Shown: in pieces, positions 36,601-44,470 of the stretch
Layout: every line of letters begins with the position of its first letter
Numbering within the stretch: the first letter of the stretch is position 1
Assembly (NCBI RefSeq): GCF_947494755.1
Contig: NZ_CANLVZ010000008.1
Span: 114,739 to 178,738 of the forward strand
Direction of reading: 5' to 3'
DNA from: an uncultured Tateyamaria sp.
GTDB lineage: Bacteria > Pseudomonadota > Alphaproteobacteria > Rhodobacterales > Rhodobacteraceae
DNA length: 64,000 nucleotides
Position numbers and translations under genes: made by a program
Notes under the pieces: generated by a model
Told to the model about the DNA's origin: nothing
Database searches by the model: none
The model's input: the letters and a program-made list of their open reading frames with translations, nothing else

Positions 36601-36928
36601 GCCCATAGGCCGCCCGGTCACGCGGATAGGCAAGGAACATCTCTCCCGTCACCAGCTCAAGACGGCAGCCAATCACAGGAGTGATCTGGGCTTTGTGAGC
36701 CTCGGCATGCAAGCGGACCACGCCTGCCATTGTGTTCAGATCCGCGCAGCCCAGTTTGTCATATCCCAGCGCATTTGCGGTTGTGGCCAGATCCACGGCA
36801 TCCGAGGCCCCGCGCAAAAAGGAAAAGCATGTGGTGATACCAAGCTCCACGAAAGCGCTGGGCGTGTTGCGGGTGAGCCCATCATCCTCGATTGTGCGCC
36901 TTGGGTGCTGGTTGTCCATGTCAGGCAT
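33626..36928 (-). CDS. dnaE2: Error-prone DNA polymerase DnaE2
   Basis: The catalytic C-family polymerase of the ImuA-ImuB-DnaE2 mutasome, performing translesion synthesis after DNA damage. The 1100-residue length is typical of DnaE2. Features: an N-terminal PHP domain (ITTCFSFLRGASDAVDLA), the palm with PPDIDVDFEHERR (catalytic D404 and D406), a HhH region with SHAASFAHLVYVSSWIKCHY, and a C-terminal OB fold (SIKLAGIVLIRQRPGSAKGV). The ATG at 36928 overlaps the imuB stop by one base. It belongs to the imuA-imuB-dnaE2 operon behind a LexA box. No intein or truncation is evident. Very secure. Confidence 0.96.
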   Translation of the reverse strand: MPDMDNQHPRRTIEDDGLTRNTPSAFVELGITTCFSFLRGASDAVDLATTANALGYDKLGCADLNTMAGVVRLHAEAHKAQITPVIGCRLELVTGEMFLAYPRDRAAYGRLCTLLSKAKMQAVDGSWQLKGACDITLDDLAQHSAGVQLIAIPGLDLNHFSAGLRRLIRALPTLKHIAASYLYRGDDRARINRLDRLANANGLSILATNDVHYHAPEQRPLQDVMTCILHKTTIQKAGFLLDANAERHLKSPAQMKALFSEWPHAIHATRVVADACTFSLLELSYEYPQETVPDGRTPQEYLDEQTWKGAAWRYPDGIPDTVTATLRKELALIAKLEIAQYFLTIQNIVNFARHDCTPPILCQGRGSAANSAVCYVLGITAVDPATNDLLFERFISEERKEPPDIDVDFEHERREEVIQHIYEKYGRDRAALCATVIHYRPRMAVREVGKVMGLSEDITTALSKTIWGSWGREVGAREATEAGIDLNDPLMARTIKIADQMIGMPRHLGQHVGGFILTQKPLTETVPIGNGAMPERSFIEWDKDDIDELRILKVDVLALGMLTCIRKAFDMIAAHHGPTFTLASIPQDDTPTYDMLCKGDSLGVFQVESRAQMNMLPRLKPREFYDLVIQVAIVRPGPIQGDMVHPYLRRRSGKEAEEYPSPAAPHDPDELRHVLKRTKGVPIFQEQAMKVAMVAAEFSPDEANQLRKAMATFRSRGTIGALEEKMVGRMIRRGYDPEFANRCFHQIKGFGDYGFPESHAASFAHLVYVSSWIKCHYPDVFCAALLNSQPMGFYAPAQIVRDAREHGVTVRAPDVNYSDWDNTLEPLGHDVFAVRLGLRQIDGVRQDMAHRIMEARLTPYTDLADLKKRARLDVGTLRKLAAADAVRSMDLDRRQALWDARALRDAPALPLFQENRDEGREVQFALPQMPMCEHVVADYQTTRLSLKEHPMSFLRTSMTRQGYRSTGVLNTMRSGQSIKLAGIVLIRQRPGSAKGVCFITLEDEVGVANLVVWPKVMEAFRKVIMRARIIDVTGVVQRSDDVIHVVAHRLSDRSDALDRLANDVMTPPLARADEVRKALPHGSHGHPRNVRVIPKSRDFH

Positions 36929-38460
36929 CAGGCAAACATCCCGTGCACGAACCAGCGCGGATCCCCGCCGCGCCCATCATCATGCAGACCCTCGCGGTAG
37001 AGCCAGATGCGGCGGCCCGTCTGATCCTCGACCTTGAAATAGTCACGCAGCCGGGTGCCGGGGCGGTCTTTCCACCATTCGGGGGCGATCCGTTCCGGCC
37101 CCGCATACCGGGTGACACGATGGGTTTGCTTGCGCCAGACGAACTGTGCCGGTGGGCCCTCGGGCACCGCATAAAGCACCCGCACTTCTTCGGGGACGTC
37201 CAGCAGACGGATGGGGCGGTTTTGGGACACGGCCTCAACCGGCGGAGGGGGGGTGGACAGGGCGGCGACACGCCCCTCGGCGCGCTCCGGTACGTGGCTG
37301 GCCCGCAAGGTAGGACGCGACACAGCCTGTGTGCCAAACTTTGCCGTCAGCCGATCCACAAGCAAGCTGAGGTCCAAACCATCCTCGACATCGCCATCCA
37401 AACCCTTTTGGACAACGTGCATCGGTTCCACCCCACCCGCGGCCAATGTGATCAGATCAAAGCCGAAACCCGGATTGATACGCTCGACCTTGTCGCGAAA
37501 CAGGCTGTGCAGGTGGATGGGGTCCTGTGAGCTGGCAGACATGGCAACATCGACAAAACTGACATCGCCATCCGTGCGGTACACCGTCAGATGCAGCCTG
37601 CGGCACCCCATGCTTGCGTGCTGCAACGCATCACACAGGTCTTCGCACAATTGGGGCAGATAGGGTGTCGGGTCGAAAATAGGCTCTGCCAAGCGGCTTT
37701 GGACCACAAACCGCGGCTTTGCATCGACGCTAGCAACAGGTTCGGCCAACCGCCCAAACGCCTGATCCAGCCGCATCAGCGGGTTGGAGGCGAGGGCCGC
37801 TTTCACAAAGCGCCGTGTCAGCGAAAGGCGCGGCACATCCATCAATGCCCCGATGGTTTTGAGCCCCAACCTTTGCAACAGCAGCAAAGTCTCGCCGTCC
37901 AGACGCAATCCCGCGACGGGCAAGGGCCCAAGTTTGTGGGGGATTTCATCGGCCATGCAGATTGAGCGCACAGGCCCGAACCTTGCCAGCGCCCAGGCAC
38001 TTCCCCATGTCGGGGCAACGGCCAGTTGTGATGTTAGACCCAGAAGGGACAATTGCGTCTCCATCTCGATCAGCATCGCAGCTTCGCCGCCCAGCAGATG
38101 ATCGGAGCCGCTTGTGTCCAAAATCATCCCGTTGTCGCCATCGCGCACCGTCCACGGACACCAGCGCCGCGCCCACAGCACCAAACGATCCAATGCGGCC
38201 CGGTCACCGGCCTGGTCTGCATATTCCACCTGCAATTCGGGACAAATCGCGCGCATATCCACAACGCGCGATCCCGGCAGAATGCCCATCCCCCGCGCGA
38301 TACGATTGGAGGCGTGGATCACCGGGCCATGATGCCCCTCACTGGCCAGCACCAGCGGAATATCATCCTGTGGCGCGTTGCCCCGTCGTTCCATCGCGCG
38401 CTGCCATCGCTCCATCGCGAAGTGGGGTAATGCGATCGAGACGATCCGCCGTCCGGTCAT
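36928..38460 (-). CDS. imuB: ImuB, catalytically inactive Y-family polymerase homologue
   Basis: The hub protein of the mutasome, which links DnaE2 to ImuA and the beta clamp. The 510-residue protein has a Y-family polymerase fold but starts RIVSIALPHFAMERW, where active Y-family enzymes have the DxDxF(F) metal motif; the missing aspartate pair fits ImuB, an inactive polymerase homologue. A little-finger-like domain and a C-terminal tail follow. It overlaps imuA upstream by 98 bp and dnaE2 downstream by one base. Regulation comes from the SOS box ahead of imuA. The family is secure; the role follows from studied mutasomes. Confidence 0.93.
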   Translation of the reverse strand: MTGRRIVSIALPHFAMERWQRAMERRGNAPQDDIPLVLASEGHHGPVIHASNRIARGMGILPGSRVVDMRAICPELQVEYADQAGDRAALDRLVLWARRWCPWTVRDGDNGMILDTSGSDHLLGGEAAMLIEMETQLSLLGLTSQLAVAPTWGSAWALARFGPVRSICMADEIPHKLGPLPVAGLRLDGETLLLLQRLGLKTIGALMDVPRLSLTRRFVKAALASNPLMRLDQAFGRLAEPVASVDAKPRFVVQSRLAEPIFDPTPYLPQLCEDLCDALQHASMGCRRLHLTVYRTDGDVSFVDVAMSASSQDPIHLHSLFRDKVERINPGFGFDLITLAAGGVEPMHVVQKGLDGDVEDGLDLSLLVDRLTAKFGTQAVSRPTLRASHVPERAEGRVAALSTPPPPVEAVSQNRPIRLLDVPEEVRVLYAVPEGPPAQFVWRKQTHRVTRYAGPERIAPEWWKDRPGTRLRDYFKVEDQTGRRIWLYREGLHDDGRGGDPRWFVHGMFA

Positions 38461-39040
38461 ATGTCACCGTCCACTTGCCCGGCTTGGCTTGACGCGACCG
38501 GAACAGATCGAGCGACCAGCGCGATTCCCCCGGCGCGTGGGCGTCGTGGGCATTGGCGGTAGAGGGGACCGACCCGATCCGCCAGCGGTTGCGGGCCGCA
38601 CTCAGGTTTGGTGTGGCGGCGTGGCGGACCAGCCAGCAAGGCACATCTGCGGCCTCTGCACGAATCGCCAACCGTTTGGTCGCGGTAAAGTCCAACGCGG
38701 CCGGATCGCCCCATATCTCGCCAATCACGGCGACAAGTGTCCGGCAACGCAACCCATCTTCTAATGCCCACAGAACGTCGACCGGACGGGACAAGTTCAC
38801 CGCAATAATGGGGCGCTGGACGCCAAGCCCCGCAAGACAAAGACGCCCCGTTTCGCGACAGGACAGGCGATCCTGCACCCACAACACAGGCGCATTGGTG
38901 CGGGGCAGACGCGCCAATATGTACCCAATTGCGGCTGCATCTGTCACCGTTTCGGGAAAGATCTCCGACAAGGTCCGTTTGATCGGGCTCCGCTGATGCC
39001 GCTGCCCAAGCTTGTATTTTTGAAGAGACAACGACTGCAT
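38363..39040 (-). CDS. imuA: ImuA, RecA/SulA-like mutasome accessory protein
   Basis: A 225-residue RecA-like/SulA-related protein, the first gene of the imuA-imuB-dnaE2 cassette, needed for damage-induced mutagenesis. Segments such as TDAAAIGYILARLPRTNAPVLWVQD and ALEDGLRCRTLVAVIGEIW fit ImuA. The ATG at 39040 and a GTG at 39049 are both possible; neither has a strong ribosome site, and I favour the ATG. Its last 98 bp overlap the beginning of imuB in another frame. The LexA box at 39064-39078 and a promoter overlapping it lie immediately upstream. Confidence 0.88.
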   Translation of the reverse strand: MQSLSLQKYKLGQRHQRSPIKRTLSEIFPETVTDAAAIGYILARLPRTNAPVLWVQDRLSCRETGRLCLAGLGVQRPIIAVNLSRPVDVLWALEDGLRCRTLVAVIGEIWGDPAALDFTATKRLAIRAEAADVPCWLVRHAATPNLSAARNRWRIGSVPSTANAHDAHAPGESRWSLDLFRSRQAKPGKWTVTYDRTADRLDRITPLRDGAMAARDGTTGQRATG

Positions 39041-39063
39041 GCACGTCACACTGATTCCCTAAT

Positions 39064-39078
39064 GTTCCTTCTTTGTTC
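39064..39078 (-). promoter_or_regulatory. LexA (SOS) box of the imuA-imuB-dnaE2 operon
   Basis: Read on the minus strand this is GAAC-AAAGAAG-GAAC, a perfect GAAC-N7-GAAC direct repeat in the same orientation as the box at 30935. It ends 24 bases before the imuA ATG. A sigma70-like promoter overlaps it: -35 TTGACC (39098-39103), a 17-bp spacer and -10 TAGAAC (39075-39080), so LexA would block the -10 element. Sequence seen, binding inferred. Confidence 0.88.
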
Positions 39079-39266
39079 TAAATATATGCAGCCGTTTGGT
39101 CAAACAGTGAGAGGGGGTTTTGGCTGCCAACATCGCCACCGCAGACCTGACAATTGGCAGAATTTCAGAATCCCCCCCCCGGAAACTGAAATACAGCGCA
39201 GCGCGCATCGGTTAGATTCGGATCATCACCTGACGCATTGTCAGATGAAAATTGAGGAGGTCTGTT

Positions 39267-39938
39267 TTGGAACACCCAACTCTCACTCTACGAAGCGCCG
39301 CCCACGATATTCGAGGATACCTTGCCAGCGCATCGCTGGCGGCAGAAGGCCTCGGCGCGCATATGGATGAAAAGGTGGCGTTGCGCGCTGAACGCATCGC
39401 CAAGGCCATCGATCAAATCGCCTGTATTTGCGACACGGACCTTGTGGAAGCAGAAAAGCCTGAGACCACAAACTGCCTCAGCCACGACGACATTGAGGAG
39501 ATGCTCAAAGACATCGCGCATCTGATTGGCCCGGTTTACGAAGATCGGATCGGACATCCCAAAATGGACGTGTTTGTATCGCAAGGCACACGGCTTGTGT
39601 GCAGCAAAACCCGGCTGTTTCGGATCATCTATAACCTTACGGTCAATGCTGCGCATGCCATCCGGGCAAGCACTGGCAGCCGGATCACGATCCGGGTGTC
39701 GCAAGGCTGCGGCAAGGTCTGTTTTTCGATATCGGATGATGGCCCCGGCCTGCCCGAACATATCATCGGCCACCTTTATCCCCGGATTGATCGCCCACCG
39801 GCCATGGGCGCACATATCGGCTTTGGCTTGATGACAGCCGTCGGCCTTGCACGCGAGATGGGTGGCAAAATGCGTCTGCTGCGCAGCTCGAAAAACGGCA
39901 CTGAGTTTTGCCTGATGTTACCCGATAGCCCGGTCTGA
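39267..39938 (+). CDS. Orphan sensor-less histidine kinase
   Basis: A 223-residue cytoplasmic kinase-like protein without any sensor or membrane part. It has a dimerisation/phosphoacceptor helix with H13 in AAHDIRGYLA and a HATPase domain with the N box (NLTVNAAHAI), G1 (DDGPGLPEHI) and G2 (GFGLMTAVGLAREMGG). The TTG at 39267 follows GAGGAGG with a 6-base spacer and is the best start; the frame opens at 39252 upstream of that site. No response regulator is adjacent. It is followed by a rho-independent terminator at 40032-40066. A run of nine C residues lies in its upstream region (39172-39180). Confidence 0.85.
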   Translation: MEHPTLTLRSAAHDIRGYLASASLAAEGLGAHMDEKVALRAERIAKAIDQIACICDTDLVEAEKPETTNCLSHDDIEEMLKDIAHLIGPVYEDRIGHPKMDVFVSQGTRLVCSKTRLFRIIYNLTVNAAHAIRASTGSRITIRVSQGCGKVCFSISDDGPGLPEHIIGHLYPRIDRPPAMGAHIGFGLMTAVGLAREMGGKMRLLRSSKNGTEFCLMLPDSPV

Positions 39939-40031
39939 CCCCCAGATCGCAACGGCGTCCCTGCCTGTACACAGCACGATGTCCCAAATGTGCAAAGGCC
40001 TGTCCCCCCAGCCTTCTGTACAGGCCACAAC

Positions 40032-40066
40032 GGCGGATGGTTTCCCGGCCATCCGCCTATTTTTTT
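40032..40066 (+). terminator. Rho-independent terminator after the histidine kinase gene
   Basis: A perfect 9-bp stem (GGCGGATGG / CCATCCGCC), an 8-base loop TTTCCCGG, then TATTTTTTT. It sits 93 bp after the histidine kinase stop and should end that transcript. Confidence 0.85.
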
Positions 40067-40332
40067 GCTCTGACCCCACCGAGCACAGCCAGCATCTCCG
40101 AGGGAAAACCCAATGAAATCGACGCTATCGCGAGGACGACACCCCTGTTGGAAGCTGAATGCGAATATCGGCAATCCGAAGATGTGGTCACCGCCCTCTT
40201 CACCCAGCATTTGGGCGCTTCGTCAGCGGCAGCATTAAAGGATCTCGTGCATCTGTCGCAAGAATGGCGCGCGCATTTCGCCAGCGGTGCCGAGGTCTAG
40301 GGAAACCGCAGCATGCTCTCACCTCTCAAAAG
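40067..40332. other. Intergenic stretch with a doubtful short ORF
   Basis: Between the terminator and the YafY-type gene. A plus-strand frame ends at 40300 with the coding-like stretch EIDAIARTTPLLEAECEYRQ and a tail LKDLVHLSQEWRAHFASGAEV, but its only ATG (40037) lies inside the terminator and no later ATG or GTG with a ribosome site was found; a TTG near 40147 is possible. It may be a small gene with a rare start, a gene remnant, or chance. Confidence 0.3.
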
Positions 40333-41031
40333 TCAGGTTTCGCTCAATCCGAAATCTTTGGTCGACACGGTGTCGTCTTTCTGGGTGGCTTCCCACTGAG
40401 CAATCAACGCATCACCCCTTCCGTTGAAATCATCCGTCAAGAAACGGCATCTGGTAACCCGGTCGAGCCTGAAATGCCGGATGGATTGCCTGAGCTCGCA
40501 CCAGGCAACCACAAGCACGTTGTCGACATAGTAAATCAGCACCAAGGGCCAAATCGTGCGCTCGGTTTCGCGACCCTCGACATCGGCGTACTGGATCGCG
40601 GCTTTATACTCGTGCCTGATCGCCTGTCTGAGCTTTGACAGGTCCACGGCGGGGATGGATTGCACACCCCAGGACGACGCAACCAGCTTTTTCGTGCTTG
40701 GCGCGACCTCGTGCAACTTGTGCGACGCACGCCGCGCCGCACGCCACAGGCCGGGATCACCGGTGCGCGCGATCATGTTCAAACCGACGGAAACGGCCTC
40801 TGCTTCGTCCACATCAAAATTGACTGGGGGCAGGTCATATCCGCGCCGCATGACATAGCCGATACCCGGTTCGCCAAGGATGGGGATCTGCATGGCCTGC
40901 AAACTTGCGATGTCACGGTAGACGGTACGCACGGACACCTCCAACGCCGCTGCCAGATCACGCGCCAGAACGGGCCGTTTGGCCGCCCGAAGAAGCTGGA
41001 TCACTTCAAAAAATCTTGTCGTTTTTGGCAA
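40333..41031 (-). CDS. YafY-type (DeoR-like HTH plus WYL domain) transcriptional regulator
   Basis: A regulator of about 232 residues. The N-terminal winged helix (LPKTTRFFEVIQLLRAAKRP, then LAAALEVSVRTVYRDIASLQ) and the WYL-type C-terminal domain (from AIQYADVEGRETERTIWPL to CELRQSIRHFRLDRVTRC) are clear. The TTG at 41031 is the preferred start because GGAGGTG lies five bases upstream. The earlier ATG at 41076 would code through the 17-bp palindrome at 41049-41065, which is more likely its operator. It is divergent from the EamA transporter gene and probably controls it and itself. Confidence 0.88.
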   Translation of the reverse strand: MPKTTRFFEVIQLLRAAKRPVLARDLAAALEVSVRTVYRDIASLQAMQIPILGEPGIGYVMRRGYDLPPVNFDVDEAEAVSVGLNMIARTGDPGLWRAARRASHKLHEVAPSTKKLVASSWGVQSIPAVDLSKLRQAIRHEYKAAIQYADVEGRETERTIWPLVLIYYVDNVLVVAWCELRQSIRHFRLDRVTRCRFLTDDFNGRGDALIAQWEATQKDDTVSTKDFGLSET

Positions 41032-41048
41032 CGCAGCACCTCCATTCA

Positions 41049-41065
41049 GTTCGGCATAGCCGAAC
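41049..41065. promoter_or_regulatory. Candidate operator: perfect 7-3-7 palindrome
   Basis: GTTCGGC-ATA-GCCGAAC lies between the divergent YafY-type regulator and the EamA transporter. Its perfect symmetry and position fit a regulator site shared by both genes. The binding protein is inferred, not shown. Confidence 0.55.
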
Positions 41066-41131
41066 ACTGCTGACATATAGATGGCATTAGCAATGCGGTA
41101 GCGTCACCCAGATATTGAATGGGGATCGGAC

Positions 41132-41983
41132 GTGACACGCCAAATGACAGAAAGTCGAAATCTGGGAATCCTACTGGTTGTGATGTCGGCCATCGTCTTC
41201 AGTTCAGCCGGGATTTTCACGAAGGGTGTGTCCACCTCCGCCTGGAACATCATCTTCTGGCGGGGCATTTCAGCTGCGTGCTTTACCCTTTTCTACCTCT
41301 ACCTGCGCCAAAACCTCAGGACGGAAGTGAGGGCGTTCGGCAAACCGGCGTTGCTGGTGACCGTTATGTCGAGCGTCGGCAGCGCAGCCTTTATCCCCGC
41401 ATTCAAACTGAGCAGTGTCGCCAATGTCGCCTTGATTTACGGCTCCGCACCGTTTGTCGCCGCGGCGCTGTCCTGGGTCTTCATAAAGGAGCCCCCGACG
41501 CGGAAGGTCGTCATCGCAAGCCTCGTTGCATTCTGCGGCGTCGTGGTTGTCGTCTCGGGATCAATTGGTGGCAGCCACCTGCGCGGAGATGCGCTGGCGC
41601 TTGTGATGACGGTCATGATGTCCGGAGTCATTGTGGTCTATCGCAAATACCCATCGACCACGGCCGCGCTTCCCGCAGCAGCGTCATCGCTGGTCTTGTT
41701 GCCCGTGGCCCTTGTCTTTGACGCCCCTCTGGCGGTGCCAGTGGCCGAAATTCCGGTCCTCATCTGCTTTGGCCTCGTCTTCGCAATCGCATCTGTCACC
41801 TTGTCAGAAGGCGCGCGGCGCTTGCCGTCCGGAGAGACCGCCTTGCTCTCCACCCTGGAAATGCCGCTCGCCCCGGTTTTTGCGTTTCTAATCCTTGCAG
41901 AGGTGCCGACATCGACGGTGTTGGCAGGCGGTCTGATCATCTTTGCTGCGGTGGTGTGGTCCCAACGCGGAGTGCAAAGCTGA
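41132..41983 (+). CDS. EamA/DMT-family transporter
   Basis: A 283-residue, about ten-helix DMT-superfamily permease, with two EamA repeats: NLGILLVVMSAIVFSSAGIF at the start and GDALALVMTVMMSGVIVVY in the second half. The GTG at 41132 and the ATG at 41144 are both possible starts. It is divergent from the YafY-type regulator and about 65 bp beyond its candidate operator, so regulated expression is likely. Substrate unknown. It is not closely similar in sequence to the EamA protein at 7655-8626. Confidence 0.87.
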   Translation: MTRQMTESRNLGILLVVMSAIVFSSAGIFTKGVSTSAWNIIFWRGISAACFTLFYLYLRQNLRTEVRAFGKPALLVTVMSSVGSAAFIPAFKLSSVANVALIYGSAPFVAAALSWVFIKEPPTRKVVIASLVAFCGVVVVVSGSIGGSHLRGDALALVMTVMMSGVIVVYRKYPSTTAALPAAASSLVLLPVALVFDAPLAVPVAEIPVLICFGLVFAIASVTLSEGARRLPSGETALLSTLEMPLAPVFAFLILAEVPTSTVLAGGLIIFAAVVWSQRGVQS

Positions 41984-42133
41984 TATCGGAGGGTCAGCGT
42001 ACCACACTGCCAACAAGGACAGCTTCCATCATCGCAGACATTCGGTTGCAAGGTCTTGCCGTCTTCATGCTTCATGGTTCATCTTCGCCATCTGGTGCGA
42101 TCGACACCAATACGCATATTATCGGAGGGCGCG

Positions 42134-43018
42134 ATGCGGGTACTCTTTACAGGCGGCAGCGGCAAAGCAGGCAAATGGGCCATCCGGCACTTGCAGGCGC
42201 AGGGGCATCGCGTCGTCAATCTGGATCAAGTGCCGTCGGGGCTGGATTGCTGTGAACTTCTAGTCGATCTGTGCGATGCAGGCCAGGTGATCGGTGCCAT
42301 GAGCCAATTCACAGACGGCGCAGAGCTCGACGAGGGCACCGGCGTTCCCACTTACGATGCAGTCGTGCATTTCGCCGCCGTCCCCCGCGTCATGATCGGC
42401 ACCGATGGCGAATGCTTCCGGCAGAACACGTTAAGCACATATAACGTGATCGAGGCTGCCGTGAAAGTCGGCATCCCGAAGGTGATCTTTGCAAGTTCCG
42501 AAACGACCTATGCGATCTGCTTTGCGGATGGAGAGGTGAAGCCCGAGTTTGTCCCCATTGATGAGACCCACCCGACGGTGCCGCATGACAGCTACGCGAT
42601 GTCCAAAGTCTGCAACGAGATGACCGCCAAGTCGTTTCAGGCGCGCACTGGCTGCGACATATACGGCCTGCGGATCAACAATGTGATTGAACCGGATGAA
42701 TATGCCGGGATGTTCCCCGCCTTCATGAAGGACCCGGCGCTGCGGCGTCGAAACATCTTTGCCTATATCGACGCGCGCGATCTGGGCCATATGGTGGATT
42801 GCTGTCTGAACACCGACGGATTGGGTTTTCAGGTGTTCAATGTGTCCAACGATGACATGTCGGTGGACCTTACCTCGGACGCGGTGATTGCGCGGTTCTA
42901 CCCCGGCGTCGAAGTGCGGGGCAAGATGGGACCAAATGAGACGTTCTATTCGAACAAGAAGGCCAAGGAGATGCTGGGCTTTGCGCCAAAACATTCCTGG
43001 CGCGATGTGTTGGGCTGA
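42134..43018 (+). CDS. NAD-dependent epimerase/dehydratase family protein
   Basis: A 294-residue extended SDR. It starts MRVLFTGGSGKAGKWAIRHL with the TGxxGxxG NAD motif, and contains the SYAMSKVCNEM segment with the catalytic Y-x3-K, and NNVIEPDEYAG. The ATG at 42134 has GGAGGGCGCG before it; frame is open from 42056 but without a ribosome site. It could act on a nucleotide sugar or be one of the many reductase/epimerase-like enzymes of uncertain substrate. It sits alone, 150 bp after the EamA gene. Confidence 0.85.
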   Translation: MRVLFTGGSGKAGKWAIRHLQAQGHRVVNLDQVPSGLDCCELLVDLCDAGQVIGAMSQFTDGAELDEGTGVPTYDAVVHFAAVPRVMIGTDGECFRQNTLSTYNVIEAAVKVGIPKVIFASSETTYAICFADGEVKPEFVPIDETHPTVPHDSYAMSKVCNEMTAKSFQARTGCDIYGLRINNVIEPDEYAGMFPAFMKDPALRRRNIFAYIDARDLGHMVDCCLNTDGLGFQVFNVSNDDMSVDLTSDAVIARFYPGVEVRGKMGPNETFYSNKKAKEMLGFAPKHSWRDVLG

Positions 43019-43080
43019 TTGGTGCCGCATCTTGGGTTCGCCATAGTACAGACTATGCGTCTGCCCGCGTGGGTGGGGCC

Positions 43081-44250
43081 CTAGTCCCCTTGGGCATCGC
43101 CCAACACGTCGCGCGCGATGCGTTCAAAGATCGCGCTGCCGATGGGGATGAGATCATCGGGAAAATCATAGTCCGGGTTATGCAGCGCCGCATAGTCTTC
43201 GCCCGGCCCCAGACACAGCATCGCCGCCTTCGCCCCCCAACCGAACACCCCGAAATCTTCTGATGCGCGCATGGGCACGTTTTCTTGTCCATGCGGGACA
43301 CCGATTGCATCCATCGCCCTGACAGCCACCTCATAGGCATCCGGGTCATTTATGGACGCTGCGAAGTGATCACGAACCTCGAATGTCACGTCCAACCCGA
43401 ATTCCTCTGCCACGGAGGAGGCCAAGGAACGCGCGGTCGCCTCAAGGCCATTCAAACCTGCGTCACCGGCAGTGCGCAGGGTCGCAAAAATCTCGGCCTC
43501 ACCCGGGGCGATGCCAAAGGTCGGCTCCCCGATATTCACATGGGTGATTGTCACCAGGCGAAAATCGTCATTGCGGGGTCCACCCTCGCCCTGCCCCAAG
43601 GCATCCAAGACGGGGATCAGCTTGGCAACTGCCAACGCGGGCGACACACCATCCTGCGGATCGGCGGCATGGGCGGTTTTCCCGCTCAACCCGATCTTCA
43701 GACCCAAAGACGCGCAATTCATCAATCCCACACGGGCAGAAACAAAACCAAATGCGGTCCCCGGCTCATTGTGAATGGCAAAGGCCCAATCCGGCTTGAT
43801 CTCCTGATAGGCCGGGTCGGCCACAACCGCTTTGGCACCGCTTCCATCCTCCTCAGCGGGTTGAAACATCAGGACGACACGCCCCCGCGCGACGGGCCTG
43901 CGCGAGATCAGGCGGCCCAAGGCAAGCAACATCGTCATATGGCCATCATGGCCGCAAACGTGACTTTTGCCAGTGGTTTGCGAGGGCCAGGCGATGGTCT
44001 CGTTGCGTTCCTGAATAGGCAGGGCGTCAAGCTCGGCCCGAAACAGCACAGTCGGGCCATCCTGCCCACTGTCGAAAATCGCGGCCACGCCATGACCGCC
44101 AAGCCCGGTAAGGATCCGCGTTGCATTCATCGGTGCCAGCGCGGCGACGATCGTTTTCGCGGTTTCCACTTCTTCGCCAGAAACTTCGGGATGGCGGTGC
44201 AGCGCCCGGCGAAATTCTGTCAGTTCGATCAGATCACTATTTGTCAGCAT
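43081..44250 (-). CDS. M20-family amidohydrolase (hippuricase-like)
   Basis: A 389-residue zinc-dependent amidohydrolase of the M20D group, which removes acyl groups from amino acids (hippurate, N-acetyl or IAA-amino acid hydrolase type). Motifs: FRAELDALPI, SHVCGHDGHMTMLLALG (metal ligands C and H), MFQPAEEDGSGA (the catalytic E pair) and the dimerisation-lid part. The C-terminal MRASEDFGVFGW is family-like. The ATG at 44250 has AAGGCGGAAA before it; the upstream extension does not. It is monocistronic. Exact substrate unknown. Confidence 0.92.
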   Translation of the reverse strand: MLTNSDLIELTEFRRALHRHPEVSGEEVETAKTIVAALAPMNATRILTGLGGHGVAAIFDSGQDGPTVLFRAELDALPIQERNETIAWPSQTTGKSHVCGHDGHMTMLLALGRLISRRPVARGRVVLMFQPAEEDGSGAKAVVADPAYQEIKPDWAFAIHNEPGTAFGFVSARVGLMNCASLGLKIGLSGKTAHAADPQDGVSPALAVAKLIPVLDALGQGEGGPRNDDFRLVTITHVNIGEPTFGIAPGEAEIFATLRTAGDAGLNGLEATARSLASSVAEEFGLDVTFEVRDHFAASINDPDAYEVAVRAMDAIGVPHGQENVPMRASEDFGVFGWGAKAAMLCLGPGEDYAALHNPDYDFPDDLIPIGSAIFERIARDVLGDAQGD

Positions 44251-44470
44251 TTTCCGCCTTGGTTTCAAATTCGGACGCAGCAATTGCGGCGGCTTCAACT
44301 AACAACATGACGGCACGGTGTTAAAGCTGCGAATATTGAGGGACGACCTGACTTGAGCCCTGATGATTTGGCGGCTTGAGACGCATTTCTATCCAGAAAG
44401 CGCAGGCGCGCCGCCGCATGTGCGACGACGCTTGGACCAGCGGCATATCACGCGCATGGCAACCGCTTTA

